A DNA stretch of 64,000 nucleotides from Paraburkholderia sprentiae WSM5005 (GTDB lineage: Bacteria; Pseudomonadota; Gammaproteobacteria; Burkholderiales; Burkholderiaceae), in contig NZ_CP017561.2 of the NCBI RefSeq assembly GCF_001865575.2, forward strand, positions 3,542,001-3,606,000, read 5' to 3'. Positions 8,145 to 19,409 of this stretch are shown here, piece by piece. Position 1 is the stretch's first letter. Each line of letters opens with the position of its first letter. Under the pieces are notes generated by a model. The model saw only the letters and a list, made by a program, of their open reading frames with translations, searched no databases and had not been told where the DNA came from. A program made the position numbers and the translations under genes.

Positions 8145-9803
8145 TCACCGGGCGATACGAGCTGATCGTGCAGACGACACAACCGGGTATCGGCGACGCT
8201 CGCGCCGAATCCAGAACTGAACGTGACGAGCCCGGGGATACGCCGCTCGAGCGCATCCCGTTCGCTCATACGATGCCGGCATCCGGCGCAGCACGGCGCG
8301 CTGCTGCGCTCTAGCGGGCCGACGTATGCCGCCGCGGCGGCGCCCCGATCCGTCGCAATTTTCACTGGCGTTATCCGAGGCTGTTCCAGTACGACGCGAA
8401 CAGGTGCGCGGACAGCGCGCATAGCCGATCGCGATATTGACCACCACGCCTGCGGTAAAAGCAAGGAACGGCTTCAGACCGGTCGCGGCAAGCGAGCGGA
8501 AGCGCGTCGTCAGACCGATGCTCAGAAAGCAGAAGGTAAACGCCCACGTGCGCAGCACCGTGATCGGCGCGACGAACTCGGGCGTGACGACCTTGCGGTA
8601 GTCGGCGAGCGAGTAATGGCTCGCGATCCACGTGACCAACGCCGACGCGATCACAAAACCGATCACGAACTTCGGGAAACGCGCCCAGATCTCACCGGCG
8701 TTCGCGCGCGCGGTGATGCCGCTATCCTGCGCTTCCCAGCGCGTCGTCGCGACGATTGCGAGCACGAACGCCCAGATGCCGATCCAGATGTCGCGGCCTA
8801 CCACCTTCATCAACGTGAACGCCTGCAAAGACGCTTCCGGCGCGCCGGCGATCGCGCCGCCCGCGTGCCGCGCGAAATCGCCGTAGGCCTGGGCGGCGGC
8901 GATGCCGGCGGCGTCGGCGAACTCGGAGGTACCGATCCAGGCGCCGGCAACGGCTGTCGGCAGTCCGAGCGAGCGCGACACGAACGGCAGCACGAAGATC
9001 ATCACGATCGCCCATAACACGACCAGCGTGATCGCCACCGACGCCTGCTCGCGCTTCGCCCGTACCGCGCCGGCAATCGCGATCGCCGCCGACACGCCGC
9101 ACACCGCACCGCCCACACCGAGCACCGCGGCAAAGCGTCGATCGAGCCCGAACGCCCGCGCGACGAGGAAGATCACGAAGAAAGTGACCAACGACACGAT
9201 GCTCGCCTGCACGACCGCGATCGGGCCGGCCCACACGAGCAGCGTGAACGGCAGCGTCGCGCCGAGCAGCACGATGCCGACCTTGATGTAAAACTCGACG
9301 CGCAGCCCCGCCGCGAGCCACGCCGGCAGCGTGAACAGGTTCGACACGAGCAGCCCGAGCGCGAGCGCGACGAGCGGTGGCTCGAGGTTGTACTTCGCTG
9401 CGTCGACCCACGCGCCGAGCGTCAGGATCAGCGCGGAAGCGACGAACACGACGACGAACGCGGCCAGGAACGCGCCGACGCGCTGCCTGAGCAGGGCGAC
9501 ACTGGCGCCGAACAGCAGCGCGAATGCCGAGAACAGCGCAATGTAGTTGGGCAGGTGCTTGCCGAGGTCCTGCCCGGCCTGCGCGAAGCTCGACCATTTG
9601 GCTGGCGCGACCGCGAGCCACTTGATGCTGCTGCCCGACGTGAACAGCGCCCACGCAATCATGATCACGAGGAGGCCGACGCCAGCGGCGAGCCAGTCTT
9701 CGGTCAGCGAAAAGCCGCTGCCCCGCCCGGTTTGCGTGTTTTCTGTGCCTTTGCGCTGATCCGGCGCGGCGCCCGCCGGCGCAGTGTGATGGGTGTCGCT
9801 CAT
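8145..9803 (-). CDS. YeiH/UPF0324 family putative sulfate exporter, C-terminus apparently frameshifted
   Basis: A hydrophobic protein with about ten membrane segments and the family-like stretches GILVSNLFTLPAWL-type, AVLGVGGAVCGVSAAIAIA and LRTWAFTFCFLSIGLTTRF. The open frame is 552 residues, longer than the family's usual size. After NIAIGYA it turns into arginine-rich non-membrane sequence. A plus-2 frame from the same point reads LSAHLFASYWNSLG and stops at 8371, which is the expected family ending and would give 476 residues. The shift maps to a GCGCGC run at 8415-8420. This is either a real frameshift or a sequencing error. Reported family role: export of sulfur oxyanions, not certain here. 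Confidence 0.8.
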   Translation of the reverse strand: MSDTHHTAPAGAAPDQRKGTENTQTGRGSGFSLTEDWLAAGVGLLVIMIAWALFTSGSSIKWLAVAPAKWSSFAQAGQDLGKHLPNYIALFSAFALLFGASVALLRQRVGAFLAAFVVVFVASALILTLGAWVDAAKYNLEPPLVALALGLLVSNLFTLPAWLAAGLRVEFYIKVGIVLLGATLPFTLLVWAGPIAVVQASIVSLVTFFVIFLVARAFGLDRRFAAVLGVGGAVCGVSAAIAIAGAVRAKREQASVAITLVVLWAIVMIFVLPFVSRSLGLPTAVAGAWIGTSEFADAAGIAAAQAYGDFARHAGGAIAGAPEASLQAFTLMKVVGRDIWIGIWAFVLAIVATTRWEAQDSGITARANAGEIWARFPKFVIGFVIASALVTWIASHYSLADYRKVVTPEFVAPITVLRTWAFTFCFLSIGLTTRFRSLAATGLKPFLAFTAGVVVNIAIGYARCPRTCSRRTGTASDNASENCDGSGRRRGGIRRPARAQQRAVLRRMPASYERTGCARAAYPRARHVQFWIRRERRRYPVVSSARSARIAR

Positions 9804-9973
9804 TTGCAGATGCCCCGAGAACGTTGAGTGGCATCGGCGCGAGATGATTGTCGTTTAGCCCCTAAATGCGCCGATTTCGCGACTATAGGCGAGCGCTAGC
9901 GCGAAACGAAACGATCATTCGCTCTATGGATATGACGCAAAGAAGTATGGCGGGCGCACGCTGGCGCGCGGCG

Positions 9974-12220
9974 TCAGATGTCGAGCGGGTCGACCTCGAG
10001 ACTCCAGCGCAGCACGCCCTTGAGCGAGCGCAACAGTGGCTGCCACGCGCGCAGCGTGGCCTGCAGCGCGGCGCGCGACGCGCTTTCGATCAGCAACTGC
10101 GCGCGGTGCACGTGCATCACCTTGACGATCGTGAGCGGCACCGCATCGTAGACCGTCACGCGCTCGGCGGCTGGAATCTGCGCAAGTTCGGCCGCGGCCT
10201 GCTGCAGAAACGCGAGCGCCGCTTCGAGTGTGCGGCCTTCGGCGCGCAGCAGCGCCTGATAGACGAACGGCGGCAGGTGCGCGTCGCGTCGCTCGGCGAG
10301 CGTCGCGTTGGCGAAGCCGACGTAGTCGTGGCGGCCCAGCGCGTGATAAAGCGCGTGACGCGGGTAGCGCGTTTGCACCAGCACTTCGCCCGGCAAACCG
10401 GCGCGCCCCGCGCGGCCGCTCACCTGCATCAGCTGCGCGAACAGGCGCTCGCTCGCGCGGAAATCATGTGAAAACAGTGCAGTATCGGCGTTGAGCACGC
10501 CAACCAGCGACACGCGCTGGAAATCGTGTCCCTTCGCGATCATCTGCGTGCCGACCAGAATATCGACCTCGCCCGCGTGCACGTCCGAGAACAGTGCCTG
10601 CGCGCTGCCCTTTCGGCGCGTGCTGTCGGCGTCGATACGCAGCACCCGGGCGCCCGGCACGGCGCTGCCAAGCGTTTCCTCGACCCGCTGCGTGCCGCGC
10701 CCGAGCGGCGCGATATCGACGTTGCCGCACTCCGGGCACGAACGAGGGATACGAGACTCCCAGCCGCAGTGATGGCAGCGCAGTGCGCGCTCGGGCTTGT
10801 GCAGCACTACGTAGGCGCTGCAGCGCGGACAGCCCGCCACCCAGCCGCAGGCGTCGCAGGCGAGTTGCGGCGCGTAGCCGCGACGGTTCAGGAACACGAG
10901 GCTCTGCTCGCCGCGTTCGAGCCGCGCCTTCATCGCGGCGATCAGCGGACCCGACAAGCCTTCGATCGACGCCCGCCCGCGCCGGCGCTCGTCCTCGAGA
11001 TCGATGAGCCGCACGGTCGGTAATACGGCGTCGGCGACGGCCCGCCGCGAGAGCGTGAGCCGCTTGTAGCGCCCCTGGTCGGCCTGCCACCAGCTTTCGA
11101 GCGACGGCGTCGCCGAGCCGAGCACGACCGGCACGCCCAGCTGCTTCGCCCGATAAATCGCCAGGTCGCGCGCCGAATAGCGCAAGCCCTCCTGCTGCTT
11201 GTAAGCCGGATCGTGCTCCTCGTCGACGACGATGATCGCCAGCTGCGGCAGCGACGCGAGCACCGCGAGCCGCGTGCCGAGCACGATGCGCGCTCGGCCG
11301 GTGTGCGCGGCGAACCAGTTGCGGGCGCGCTCGCCTTCGGCGAGGCCGCTATGCAGCGTGACGATCGCGCTGACGTCGAGCGCGGCGAAGCGGGCGCGGA
11401 ACGCCGCCTCGAACTGCGGCGTCAGGTTGATTTCCGGCACCAGCACGAGCGCTTGCGCGTCGGGCTTGGCGGCCAGAATCGCGGCGAGCGCGCGCAGGTA
11501 CACCTCGGTCTTGCCACTGCCGGTCACGCCGTGAAGCAGGAACGCGGCGAAGCCGTCGGCGTCGCGGATCGCTTCGACGGCACTGGCCTGTTCGTCGGTG
11601 AGGGTCGGCAGGGCCGGCGCGGGCGCGTCCGGCAGCGACGCGGCGGCTGGCACCGCAGCGGCGTCGATCACCTCGAGCGTCACCCAACCTGCGGCCCGCC
11701 ATGTGTCGAGTGTGGCCAGCGCCTTCGGGTGCAGCGCGCGGGCGTCGGCGGCGAGCAGGAAGTCGGCTTGCGCGAGTGCTTGTGCGAGCTTGGCGAGCGC
11801 CGTCGCGCGAGCCGGCAATGCGTCGGGCAACGCCGCACGGCCCTCCGACGTTAGCCGATAGCGTTCTTCCGGCGCGAACAGCCGCGACCAGCGCGACGCG
11901 TCGCGCAGCGCCTGCGGCAGCGCGGGCAGCGCCACTTCGCCGAGACCGCGTTGATAGTAGTCGGCGGCGAATGAGGCGAGTGCAAGCCAATGGGCCGACA
12001 CGGGCGGACACGCCGTGCAGACGCTATGCACATCACGCAGACGCTCGGCCGGCACCTCGCTGTGAGCGGCCACTTCGCAGACGAGCCCCACGACGTGCCG
12101 CTTGCCGAACGGGACGCTGACGAGCGTGCCCACGACAGCCGCGTCGGATGCACCCCAGCGGTAGTCGAACAGGGTCGGCAGCGGATGGTCCAGCGCGACG
12201 CGGACGAACACTTCGCTCAC
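9974..12220 (-). CDS. priA: Primosomal protein N' (replication restart DNA helicase PriA)
   Basis: A 748-residue superfamily 2 helicase that reloads the replisome at stalled forks. The Walker A motif is HGVTGSGKTEVYLRA. The DEAH-type box reads VDEEHDPAYKQQEG, with the aromatic-rich loop that follows it. The zinc-binding region carries eight cysteines (CDACGWVAGCPRC and CHHCGWES...CPECGN). The N-terminal 3'-end-binding domain begins VRVALDHPLPTLFDY. It is downstream of hemE on the same strand, separated by 465 bases that include a consensus DnaA box. Confidence 0.97.
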   Translation of the reverse strand: MSEVFVRVALDHPLPTLFDYRWGASDAAVVGTLVSVPFGKRHVVGLVCEVAAHSEVPAERLRDVHSVCTACPPVSAHWLALASFAADYYQRGLGEVALPALPQALRDASRWSRLFAPEERYRLTSEGRAALPDALPARATALAKLAQALAQADFLLAADARALHPKALATLDTWRAAGWVTLEVIDAAAVPAAASLPDAPAPALPTLTDEQASAVEAIRDADGFAAFLLHGVTGSGKTEVYLRALAAILAAKPDAQALVLVPEINLTPQFEAAFRARFAALDVSAIVTLHSGLAEGERARNWFAAHTGRARIVLGTRLAVLASLPQLAIIVVDEEHDPAYKQQEGLRYSARDLAIYRAKQLGVPVVLGSATPSLESWWQADQGRYKRLTLSRRAVADAVLPTVRLIDLEDERRRGRASIEGLSGPLIAAMKARLERGEQSLVFLNRRGYAPQLACDACGWVAGCPRCSAYVVLHKPERALRCHHCGWESRIPRSCPECGNVDIAPLGRGTQRVEETLGSAVPGARVLRIDADSTRRKGSAQALFSDVHAGEVDILVGTQMIAKGHDFQRVSLVGVLNADTALFSHDFRASERLFAQLMQVSGRAGRAGLPGEVLVQTRYPRHALYHALGRHDYVGFANATLAERRDAHLPPFVYQALLRAEGRTLEAALAFLQQAAAELAQIPAAERVTVYDAVPLTIVKVMHVHRAQLLIESASRAALQATLRAWQPLLRSLKGVLRWSLEVDPLDI

Positions 12221-12662
12221 TCGGCGTCGCGCAGCAGATGACGCGGCACGAGGCCAAGCCTCGGCGCGAGGTGGGGCGCGCGCGCCGCAGCGCGATCGAA
12301 GTTAAAGTAAAACCTTAATTTCACCGCTAAGTTTTGGATTCGACTGAACAATTGCACTCGACTCGCGGCCCTGTGGATAACTTTGTTGAGAACTTCGCTT
12401 GGGTTGGCCGCAAACGGCGTGGCAGCGGCCTTGTGTGGGATTCCGCACACTTCGCTGCGCTGCCCGCAAAGCCTTGCCCGACAAGGCTTAGATCAAATGC
12501 GCCGAGTGTGTGCAAGGGTCGGGGCACGATTAAAGCCTCTACCGCGCCGCAGCGTGCGATGTGTGCATAAGTCAAGTCTTGACATTCACAGGACCGCCAT
12601 TTGACGGCCTCTTCGGCGATCTGTTGTCCTTAGGCCGAGAGCCCAATTCGCTGCAACGCAAC
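12221..12662. other. Non-coding gap upstream of priA
   Basis: A stretch of about 440 bases with AT-rich patches and a perfect DnaA-box nonamer at 12372-12380. It presumably holds the priA promoter. No ORF looks real. Confidence 0.5.
12372..12380 (-). promoter_or_regulatory. Consensus DnaA-box nonamer upstream of priA
   Basis: TGTGGATAA, the reverse complement of the E. coli consensus TTATCCACA, lies about 150 bases upstream of the priA start in an AT-richer patch. A single site is not an origin, but it could allow DnaA control of priA. Confidence 0.4.
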
Positions 12663-12684
12663 AAAAAAAGGTAATGATTACCGC
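12663..12684 (-). terminator. Terminator-like hairpin directly after hemE
   Basis: GGTAAT-G-ATTACC is followed on the minus strand by seven T residues, starting a few bases after the hemE stop codon. The stem is short and AT-rich, so it may be weak. Confidence 0.45.
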
Positions 12685-12685
12685 G

Positions 12686-13786
12686 TCATGCGGGCGTATG
12701 TGCACCGCTACGGATAGCGCGGCTGTGTCGATGGACTTCGTCGACCAGTTCGGCCACATGCTCCGGCGGCGTGAATTGCGAAATGCCGTGACCCAGATTG
12801 AAAACGTGGCCGGGATGATTGCCGAAGCTGTCGAGAACCGCGCGCGCTTCCATGCGGATCGCGGCTGGCGGCGCAAACAGCACCGACGGATCGATGTTGC
12901 CCTGGAGCGCCACCTTGCCGCCGACACGCTCGCGCGCCTTGCCGAGGTTCATGGTCCAGTCGAGGCCGACCGCGTCGACACCGCTAGCGGCGATGTCGTC
13001 GAGCCACAGCCCGCCGCCCTTCGTGAAGGCAATCACGGGCACTTTTTCGCCGTCGTGCTCGCGCTTCAGCTGACTGATCACCTGCTCGATGTAGCGCAGC
13101 GAAAAACGCTGGTAGATGCCATCGGCGAGCGCTCCGCCCCATGTGTCGAAAATCATCACCGCTTGCGCGCCGGCTTCGATCTGCGCGTTCAGGTACGCCG
13201 CGACGGAGCCCGCGTTGACCTCGAGGATCCGCTGCAGCAGATCCGGACGCGCGTACAGCATCGATTTGACCGTGCGAAAGTCCGCCGAACCGCCGCCTTC
13301 GACCATGTAGCAGGCGAGCGTCCACGGACTGCCCGAGAAGCCGATCAGGGGCACGCGCTGGCGGCCTTGCGCATCCTTCAGCGCCGAGCGGATTTCTCGC
13401 ACGGCGTCGGTCACGTAGCGCAGTGTCGCGTCGATGTCGGGCACCGCGAGCCGCGCGACGTCGGCTTCGGTGCGCACCGGACTGGCAAATTTCGGCCCCT
13501 CACCGTTGACGAACTCGAGACCGAGGCCCATCGCGTCGGGCACGGTCAGGATGTCGGAGAACAGGATCGCGGCGTCGAGCGGATAGCGGTCGAGCGGCTG
13601 CAACGTCACTTCCGTCGCGAAAGCCGGGTTCTTCGCGAGGCCGAGGAAACTGCCGGCGCGGCCGCGCGTGGCGTTGTATTCCGGCAGATAGCGGCCAGCC
13701 TGGCGCATCAGCCAGATCGGCGTGTAATCGGTTGGCTGGCGCAGCAGCGCGCGCAGGAAAGTGTCGTTCAGGAGTTGATGGGCCAC
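12686..13786 (-). CDS. hemE: Uroporphyrinogen decarboxylase
   Basis: A 366-residue cytoplasmic enzyme of haem synthesis that decarboxylates uroporphyrinogen III to coproporphyrinogen III. The N-terminal active-site signature [14 protein letters not shown] is complete. The later [16 protein letters not shown] and the FDTWGGAL motif also match the family. Its length is close to the usual 350-365. It lies upstream of priA in the same direction, but a short terminator-like hairpin follows it. Confidence 0.98.
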   Translation of the reverse strand: MAHQLLNDTFLRALLRQPTDYTPIWLMRQAGRYLPEYNATRGRAGSFLGLAKNPAFATEVTLQPLDRYPLDAAILFSDILTVPDAMGLGLEFVNGEGPKFASPVRTEADVARLAVPDIDATLRYVTDAVREIRSALKDAQGRQRVPLIGFSGSPWTLACYMVEGGGSADFRTVKSMLYARPDLLQRILEVNAGSVAAYLNAQIEAGAQAVMIFDTWGGALADGIYQRFSLRYIEQVISQLKREHDGEKVPVIAFTKGGGLWLDDIAASGVDAVGLDWTMNLGKARERVGGKVALQGNIDPSVLFAPPAAIRMEARAVLDSFGNHPGHVFNLGHGISQFTPPEHVAELVDEVHRHSRAIRSGAHTPA

Positions 13787-14076
13787 GTTGCGTGCGACTG
13801 AAGAGCCGAGGGCAAAAGAGCATTTTACCGGAGGTGGCTTCGGACATTGCGCGTGGTGGCGTAATCACGGCGGCGGCGGCACGTCCCGGGAAACGGGTGG
13901 GCGCAGCGCCGGTGCACCTGGACGACCGGCCGGCCCCCACTGCGCGCACGAGCCTGGGGCTCGCTGTCTCCCGCTGCCCGTGCCGCCCTGGCCGAACGGC
14001 CGATGTTCAAGCCCGCGCTGCCAAGCTACTATCCGACAGCCTCACCGACCAATTACATACACCACCAGGAGACTCG

Positions 14077-14868
14077 ATGAAGAAGGCAACACTCGCAATG
14101 CTCGGCGCACTCGCCGGCGTCCTGATGCACGCCGGCGTCGCCAGCGCGCAAAACCCCGCGGCCGCGCCGTCCAGGCTAGACGACATCATCAGCCGCGGCA
14201 CGCTACGAGCCTGCACGACCGGCGACTACAAGCCGTACTCGTTCTATAAGGGCGATGGCCACTTCGAGGGCATCGATATCGACATGGCGGAGTCGCTCGC
14301 GAAGTCGCTCGGCGTGAAAGTCGAGTTCGTCAAGACGTCGTGGTCCAATTTGATGAACGACTTCGTCGCGAAGTGCGACATCGGCATTGGTGGCGTGTCG
14401 CCGACGCTCGAGCGCCAGAAGCACGCGTTCTTCACGCAGGCGTACATGGTCGACGGCAAGACGCCGATCGTCCGTTGCGACGACGCGAACAAATATCAGA
14501 CGGTCGCGCAGATCGATCAACCGTCTACGCGAGTGATCGTCAATCCGGGCGGAACTAACGAGAAGTTCGCGAAGCAATACTTCCCGCACGCGAATCTGAC
14601 CGTTTATCCGGACAACGTGACGATTTTCAAGCAGATCCTCGCAGGCAAGGCGGACGTGATGGTGACGGATGCGTCGGAAACGCTGTTGCAGCAGAAGCTC
14701 AATCCCGGCTTATGCTCGGTGCATCCCGACAAGCCGTTTCAGTACGGCGAGAAGGCATGGCTGCTGCCGCGCGGCGACGTCGCGTTTCAGCAATACGTTG
14801 ACCAGTGGCTGCACCTCGCACGAGCGACCGGCGAGTATCAGGCCATTGCGGATCAGTGGCTGAAGTAA
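14077..14868 (+). CDS. pheC: Periplasmic cyclohexadienyl dehydratase-like protein (PheC family, solute-binding fold)
   Basis: A 263-residue protein with a signal peptide (MKKATLAMLGALAGVLM... cleavage near ASA-QN). The ATG at 14077 has a CCAGGAGA ribosome site, while an in-frame extension upstream looks non-coding. The mature part resembles Pseudomonas PheC: TTGDYKPYSF, DIDMAESLAKSLG, TSWSNLMNDF, ERQKHAFF, DGKTPI, VNPGGTNEKFAK, PDNVTIFKQI and VDQWLH. PheC converts prephenate to phenylpyruvate or arogenate to phenylalanine in the periplasm. An amino-acid-binding role cannot be excluded because the folds are shared. Confidence 0.82.
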   Translation: MKKATLAMLGALAGVLMHAGVASAQNPAAAPSRLDDIISRGTLRACTTGDYKPYSFYKGDGHFEGIDIDMAESLAKSLGVKVEFVKTSWSNLMNDFVAKCDIGIGGVSPTLERQKHAFFTQAYMVDGKTPIVRCDDANKYQTVAQIDQPSTRVIVNPGGTNEKFAKQYFPHANLTVYPDNVTIFKQILAGKADVMVTDASETLLQQKLNPGLCSVHPDKPFQYGEKAWLLPRGDVAFQQYVDQWLHLARATGEYQAIADQWLK

Positions 14869-15106
14869 GGCAGGCGTGGCGATGGCGGGCCGTCAGCTGT
14901 GGACTTGTTGCGACAAAGTGCGGGGCGGCCTGCGCAAGCTTGGGGACTGCGCGTCGGAGCAGCAGGGTCATGCGCGGCACTCATCGGCAATTACTACTTT
15001 GCGCCGCTTTGGGATTGGCAAAAAATCCCGCAGCGCCTTACCTGGCGGGCGTTACAACCTGAAACACTTTGTTACCGCGTTCATAGAGTTATTCGCCCAC
15101 AATGCC
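14869..15106. other. Gap after pheC, no gene seen
   Basis: The 489-base space between pheC and the convergent acyl-CoA synthetase gene has no credible ORF. Its left half shows nothing clear. Its right half is the candidate RNA listed next. Confidence 0.4.
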
Positions 15107-15318
15107 CTCAAACGGTTTCAACACGGATGTGGCGGTGTGCATGGTGTGAGCGGATACGATGCACTTGCCGGTCGGCGCTTGCCGAAGCCCTGTGAAGGGG
15201 CATCCCTGTTGGGGCCGTAATCGACGTAGGGTCGTCGTGATTACCGTCCCATCTTTGGTCTCCTCGCGCTAACCCCGTAGCGTGTGGTTTTTAGCGGGCT
15301 CCAGGCCCGCTTTTTTTT
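15107..15318 (+). ncRNA. Candidate structured small RNA ending at a strong terminator
   Basis: This non-coding stretch has a row of inverted repeats: GTGCAT/ATGCAC (15137-15142 and 15159-15164), TCGGC-GCTT-GCCGA (15172-15185), GCCC/GGGC (15187-15201) and GTAATC/GATTAC (15217-15222 and 15239-15244). It ends at a plus-strand terminator with eight T residues, more than 400 bases beyond the only upstream plus-strand gene. The 5' end is uncertain. I do not recognise it as 6S, SRP, tmRNA or RNase P RNA. It could instead be a long pheC 3' untranslated region. Confidence 0.33.
15293..15318 (+). terminator. Rho-independent terminator
   Basis: The stem AGCGGGC/GCCCGCT with loop TCCAG is followed by eight T residues on the plus strand. 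On the minus strand the hairpin lacks a T run, so it serves rightward transcription. Confidence 0.8.
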
Positions 15319-15357
15319 CGTCTGCTCAAACGTTTGCGCGCCGCTACCGCGGCGTGA

Positions 15358-17088
15358 TCACGCCGTCTTGTCTTCTCTGAGCTTCAACTCGCCGATCATC
15401 CGTTCGCGCATCACGAATTTTTGTACTTTGCCGGTCACGGTCATCGGTAGTTCGTCGACGAAGCGGATGTAACGCGGCACCTTGTAGTGCGCAATCTGTC
15501 CGCGGCAGAACTGCTGGATCTCCTCGGCCGTCGCCTGTTCGCCCGTCCGCAGCACAATCCACGCACATACTTCTTCGCCGTACCTGGCATCGGGCACGCC
15601 GAACACCTGCACGCTCTGGATCTTCGGGTGACGGAACAGAAACTCCTCGATCTCGCGCGGATAGATGTTTTCGCCGCCGCGAATCAGCATATCCTTCAGG
15701 CGGCCGACGATGTTGCAATAGCCTTGCGCGTCGAGCGTCGCCAGATCGCCCGTGTGCATCCAGCCATCGACAATGCTCTCGTGCGTTTTCGCCTCGTCGC
15801 CCCAATAACCGAGCATCACCGAGTAGCCGCGGGTGCATAGCTCGCCGGTTTCGCCGACGGGCACGATGTTGCCCAGCGGGTCGACGATTTTCACTTCAAG
15901 ATGCGGCTGAATGCGCCCTACGGTCGTCGTGCGCTTGTCGAGCGGATCGGTGGTCGAGCTCTGGAATGACACTGGGCTGGTCTCCGTCATGCCGTAGGCG
16001 ATCGTGATTTCGCTGAGGTGCATCTTCGAGACGACCTTCTTCATCGTCTCGATGGGACATGGCGAGCCCGCCATGATGCCGGTGCGCAGCCGCGAAAAGT
16101 CGTATGAGGCGAAGGCCGGATGGTCGAGCTCGGCGATGAACATGGTCGGTACGCCGTGCAGCGCGGTGCATTGTTCCTCCGCGGTCGCCGCCAGCGTCGC
16201 GGCTGGATCGAAGCCCTCGCCCGGAAACACCATGCTCGCGCCAACCGATACGCACGCGAGCACCGCCAGCACCATCCCGAAGCAGTGGTACAGCGGCACC
16301 GGAATGCACAAACGGTCCTGCTCGCTGAGCCGCATCGCCATCGCGATATAGCGCGCGTTGTTCACGACGTTGCGATGAGTCAGCGTCGCGCCCTTCGGAT
16401 GGCCCGTCGTGCCGCTCGTGAACTGGATATTGATCGGCTCGCGGCACGATAGCGTCGCGCCGATCGCATCGAGCCGGGCGGCATCGAACGACGCACGCCC
16501 GCGCTCGATCACGTCGGAAAAGCTCAGCATGCCTGGCGTCTCCGTATCGCACATACGGATCACGTAGCGCAGCTCCGGCAGCCGTACGGCATGAAGCTCG
16601 CCCGGCGCCTGCGTGGCCAGTTCGGGCGCGAGCTCCTGCAGCATCTCGAGGTACATCGACGTCTTGAAGCGCTCGGCACTGATGATCGCCTTGCAACCCA
16701 CCTTTTTCAGCGCATATTCGAGCTCAGCGAGCCGGTAGGCCGGGTTGATGTTGACGAGGATCGCGCCGATCCGCGCGGTCGCGAACTGCGTCAGCAGCCA
16801 CTCGACGCGGTTCGGCGACCAGATGCCGACGCGGTCGCCCTTCGCGATACCGAGCGCTAGCAACCCGGACGCGAGTACATCCACTTCCTGCGCGAATTCG
16901 CTCCACGTCCAGCGGATGAGCTGCTCGCGAAACACGACGGCCGGCCGGTCGGGAAAGCGCGCGGCGGTGTCACGCAAAAACTCGCCGACGGTCGCTTCGC
17001 TCAACGGATTTTCAGTCGACCCGCGGACGTATGACAGTCCATCCGCCGGTTCGATCAGCGCACCTTCGCCCGAGCTATGCGTTGCCAT
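15358..17088 (-). CDS. AMP-dependent acyl-CoA synthetase/ligase
   Basis: A 576-residue member of the ANL superfamily that activates a carboxylic acid to its CoA thioester through an acyl-adenylate. Motifs are all present: [17 protein letters not shown] (P-loop), [31 protein letters not shown], and VTGKVQKF with the C-terminal catalytic lysine. The frame is open upstream to 17280, but the ATG at 17088 has a GGAGA ribosome site, and the upstream translation is Arg-rich and not family-like. The closest role is a medium or long-chain fatty-acid CoA ligase. The substrate is not readable. Confidence 0.92.
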   Translation of the reverse strand: MATHSSGEGALIEPADGLSYVRGSTENPLSEATVGEFLRDTAARFPDRPAVVFREQLIRWTWSEFAQEVDVLASGLLALGIAKGDRVGIWSPNRVEWLLTQFATARIGAILVNINPAYRLAELEYALKKVGCKAIISAERFKTSMYLEMLQELAPELATQAPGELHAVRLPELRYVIRMCDTETPGMLSFSDVIERGRASFDAARLDAIGATLSCREPINIQFTSGTTGHPKGATLTHRNVVNNARYIAMAMRLSEQDRLCIPVPLYHCFGMVLAVLACVSVGASMVFPGEGFDPAATLAATAEEQCTALHGVPTMFIAELDHPAFASYDFSRLRTGIMAGSPCPIETMKKVVSKMHLSEITIAYGMTETSPVSFQSSTTDPLDKRTTTVGRIQPHLEVKIVDPLGNIVPVGETGELCTRGYSVMLGYWGDEAKTHESIVDGWMHTGDLATLDAQGYCNIVGRLKDMLIRGGENIYPREIEEFLFRHPKIQSVQVFGVPDARYGEEVCAWIVLRTGEQATAEEIQQFCRGQIAHYKVPRYIRFVDELPMTVTGKVQKFVMRERMIGELKLREDKTA

Positions 17089-17284
17089 GGTGTTGTCTCC
17101 GTGAGCGCAAGCGCGCTCGATTGAAATAAATTTTGAAATCGATTGTGCACCGGCGCGTATCCGCCTGGCATCAAGTCTTACCCGCACCGCGCGGGACCGC
17201 ATCGCGCCGAGCTCGGCGAACCACATTGTCTGTTTTCCGATCTTGTGGATTCTGCCGACCTTTACGTAAACGTCAATCATGCAT

Positions 17285-17314
17285 CAAAAAAAAGCAGCCG
17301 CTCGGGCTGCTTTC
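17285..17314 (-). terminator. Terminator of the ATP synthase operon
   Basis: GCAGCC-GCTC-GGGCTGC is followed on the minus strand by eight or more T residues. It lies about 20 bases after the atpC stop codon. Confidence 0.88.
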
Positions 17315-17331
17315 TTCTACTACTTACTGCT

Positions 17332-17757
17332 TTAGTGCTGGCCACGCAGCTTGCGCAGACGCTGGATTGCCGCGAGCTGCGCCGTCGCGTACGCGAGTTC
17401 CGCCTGTGCGGTCGCGTACTCGAGGTTCGAGCCCGTGTTCTGCAGCGCCTCTTCCGCACGCTTGCGCGCGTCTTCGGCCTTGGCTTCGTCGAGATCCTTA
17501 CCGCGGATCGCGGTGTCGGCGAGAACCGTCACTGCGCCCGGCTGAACTTCGAGGATGCCACCGGCGACGAAGACAAACTCTTCTTCGCCGTTTTCGGTTT
17601 CGATGCGCACCGCACCCGGACGGATCCGCGTGATGAGCGGCGTATGGCCCGGCAGAATGCCGAGCTCACCTGCTTCGCCCGGCAGCGCGACGAATTTCGC
17701 CTGGCCCGAGAAGATTTGCTCTTCCGCACTGACGACGTCTACTTTGATGGTTGCCAT
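17332..17757 (-). CDS. atpC: F1Fo ATP synthase epsilon subunit
   Basis: 141 residues with the N-terminal beta-sandwich ([39 protein letters not shown]) and the C-terminal helical hairpin ([14 protein letters not shown]) that can inhibit ATP hydrolysis. It is the last gene of the atp operon, 156 bases after atpD, and is followed by the operon terminator. Confidence 0.98.
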   Translation of the reverse strand: MATIKVDVVSAEEQIFSGQAKFVALPGEAGELGILPGHTPLITRIRPGAVRIETENGEEEFVFVAGGILEVQPGAVTVLADTAIRGKDLDEAKAEDARKRAEEALQNTGSNLEYATAQAELAYATAQLAAIQRLRKLRGQH

Positions 17758-17783
17758 ATGTGTCGACTCCTGTCGACGAGAGC

Positions 17784-17820
17784 TAGCGCTTTAGTGCCGA
17801 CTCCCGTCCCATGCAAGGCG
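17784..17820. repeat. Copy 1 of a 37-base repeat in atp operon spacers
   Basis: This segment between atpD and atpC matches the one at 20320-20356 at 29 of 37 positions by hand alignment, including TAGCGCTTTAG at one end and ATGCAA at the other. It lies upstream of the atpC ribosome site. Confidence 0.5.
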
Positions 17821-17913
17821 CGTTAAGCGTAATAAGAGGCGCCGCCTTTTGCTCAACCCTGCCGATCTGGCAGAGATGCGCGAGGCCCGCGCCCGCTTCG
17901 TCACACCCGACCT

Positions 17914-19326
<1,413 letters not shown>

Positions 19327-19409
19327 TCAATTCTTCACTCGCGCAAAGGCGCAGTTTCTCCGATGGGTGCGCCGCTCGGGCGCACACGAAACGACCTGCC
19401 TGACCGGGG

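Noticed and set aside
7976..8370. Small frames on both strands between the 56-residue ORF and the YeiH-type 3' end
   Set aside because: No ribosome site or recognisable family. The region is only covered because the YeiH frame is shifted.
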